From Polytrichum commune (Eukaryota > Streptophyta > Polytrichopsida > Polytrichales > Polytrichaceae), in NCBI GenBank assembly GCA_950295325.1, contig OX485803.1:55381554-55445553 (forward strand): 64,000 nucleotides of DNA, read 5' to 3'. A program made the position numbers and the translations under genes. This document shows positions 63,101 to 64,000 of the stretch, one piece after another (within the stretch, counting starts at the first letter, position 1; each line of letters begins with the position of its first letter). The notes below the pieces were generated by a model. The model had not been told where the DNA came from. It searched no databases and saw only the letters and a program-made list of their open reading frames with translations.

Positions 63101-64000
63101 ATGATAACTATGATCAGCTTGTGAAAATTGCCAAGGTTAAACCTTAACTTGTGCAGATATGCTCTTCTGCAGATTCACTTCAGCAAATTCTAGTTGGGCC
63201 CTTAGTGGACTTGATTGCAATGATTTGATAGCAAATTTTCCTGGGCTCCGCATACATACAAGGGTCTTGGTGATGTTTTCATGGCTCTTGTTTTCTCTTG
63301 CATTGTGTTTGCGATGTTTGTTGGTGTCAAAGTCTCACTTGCAGGAAGTAGCCTTCAATCACAGTATGTTCTGAAGGTTATTTAAATTGTATTTGTCCCC
63401 TGTGTATCAGGTTCTGGGAACGGATGAATTGAATTCGTACCTTAACAAGTACCGCTTGGAGTTGGATCCCCATCTGGAGGCGTTAGTTGGCAGGTTAGTG
63501 CTGATCCCTATCATGTCATTGTGGAAACTTGAAAGAAATAAATGATTTTAGGAGAACTCTGTGGTCTCAATGTCAGTGAATGGAACATTGACAAATCTGC
63601 ATGCATGGCATGTTCCTGTGCCTCAAAGAGAAAAACATAGAAGATATGTCATGATTATGTATGTGTACATGGAGTCTTGCCAGTGGGAATGTTAACCCAG
63701 CATTCTGGTGGCCTTTATGGAAGGGCTTGGGCTTGGTCGACACTGCTTAATAGCAACATTGTTTTTGTCGATACTTGGCAGACATAGCAGGAAGCCATGG
63801 TCAAAGTTCATCAACGCCGACAATCAGCATTTGGTTGCCCCAGAGGTATGTGGATGACTAGCTGCAGATTGATTTGTTATTATAGGTTTGGAGACTGGTT
63901 GAGTGGAGTTCTTTTTTGTTGTGGCTGCGAGGTCTAGATCATGACATCCTGGGCATGACACAGGCAGTGGATTTCTTGGACAAGCTATTGCGTTACGATC
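60069..64000 (+). CDS. Casein kinase 2 alpha catalytic subunit (copy 2, cut by window end)
   Basis: Tandem paralogue of the gene at 47321. Exons: 60069-60367, 61437-61566, 61768-61962, 62289-62446, 62883-62973, 63070-63135, 63411-63493, 63782-63845 and 63964-64000 (incomplete); exon lengths equal those of copy 1 throughout. The kinase part differs visibly at only two residues: Ala for Ser125 in FEGVNAVNN, and Ser for Gly343 in RHSRKPW. Three more changes lie in the leader (I3T, S20N and a Pro-to-Leu change near residue 28). All catalytic motifs are present (GRGKYSEV, Lys134, [11 protein letters not shown]), so the copy looks functional. The last 19-20 codons plus part of exon 9 lie beyond the window. 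Confidence 0.95.

Overview
This is nuclear DNA from a green plant of the streptophyte lineage. The genes carry many GT-AG introns, three families are plant- or plastid-specific (phototropin, chloroplast-type CK2 alpha, FKBP53-type FKBP), and the gene-poor stretches are full of short inverted-repeat transposons (MITEs). LOV1 carries His in GHNCRF, as I recall it does in green algal phototropin. That hints at an early-diverging plant or streptophyte alga, but the species cannot be fixed from sequence alone. All coding calls rest on conceptual splicing by eye; every intron phase closes and gives uninterrupted family-typical proteins. 

Layout. 41-1877 (+): 3' part of a nuclear FKBP53-like peptidyl-prolyl isomerase, continuing off the left edge. 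5867-10786 (+): a 12-exon gene for a 567-residue protein of the cyanobacterial 'lipid-A-disaccharide synthase-related' glycosyltransferase-like family, with a probable organelle transit peptide. 10.8-34 kb: no convincing intact gene. It holds Harbinger-like MITEs (TAA/TTA target duplications), hAT-like MITEs (about 8-bp duplications), Tc1/mariner-like foldback MITEs (TA duplications), nested insertions, tandem repeats and a decayed Tc1/mariner-type transposase fragment. 36102-44220 (+): a complete 23-exon, 1096-residue phototropin. 44.2-47 kb: more MITEs. 47321-51486 (+): complete CK2 alpha copy 1 (10 exons, 404 residues). 51.5-59.6 kb: repeats and microsatellites. 60069-64000 (+): CK2 alpha copy 2, cut by the right edge in exon 9. 

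How the genes relate. There is no operon-like logic: these are independent nuclear genes, all on the + strand. The two CK2 alpha genes are tandem paralogues 12.7 kb apart, almost identical in protein but mosaic in nucleotide similarity, with a shared telo-box promoter block. 

Most novel points: (1) the CK2 alpha first exon holds a second overlapping frame whose three differences between paralogues are all synonymous, while all three change the annotated frame. A good splice donor in that frame would join it in phase to the kinase, predicting an alternative N-terminus. (2) Phototropin intron 1 is three tandem diverged copies of a unit of about 263 bp that includes the exon-2 acceptor and exon start. 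(3) Two MITE insertions can be dated and typed because the uninterrupted host repeat is also in the window and shows the empty TA site.
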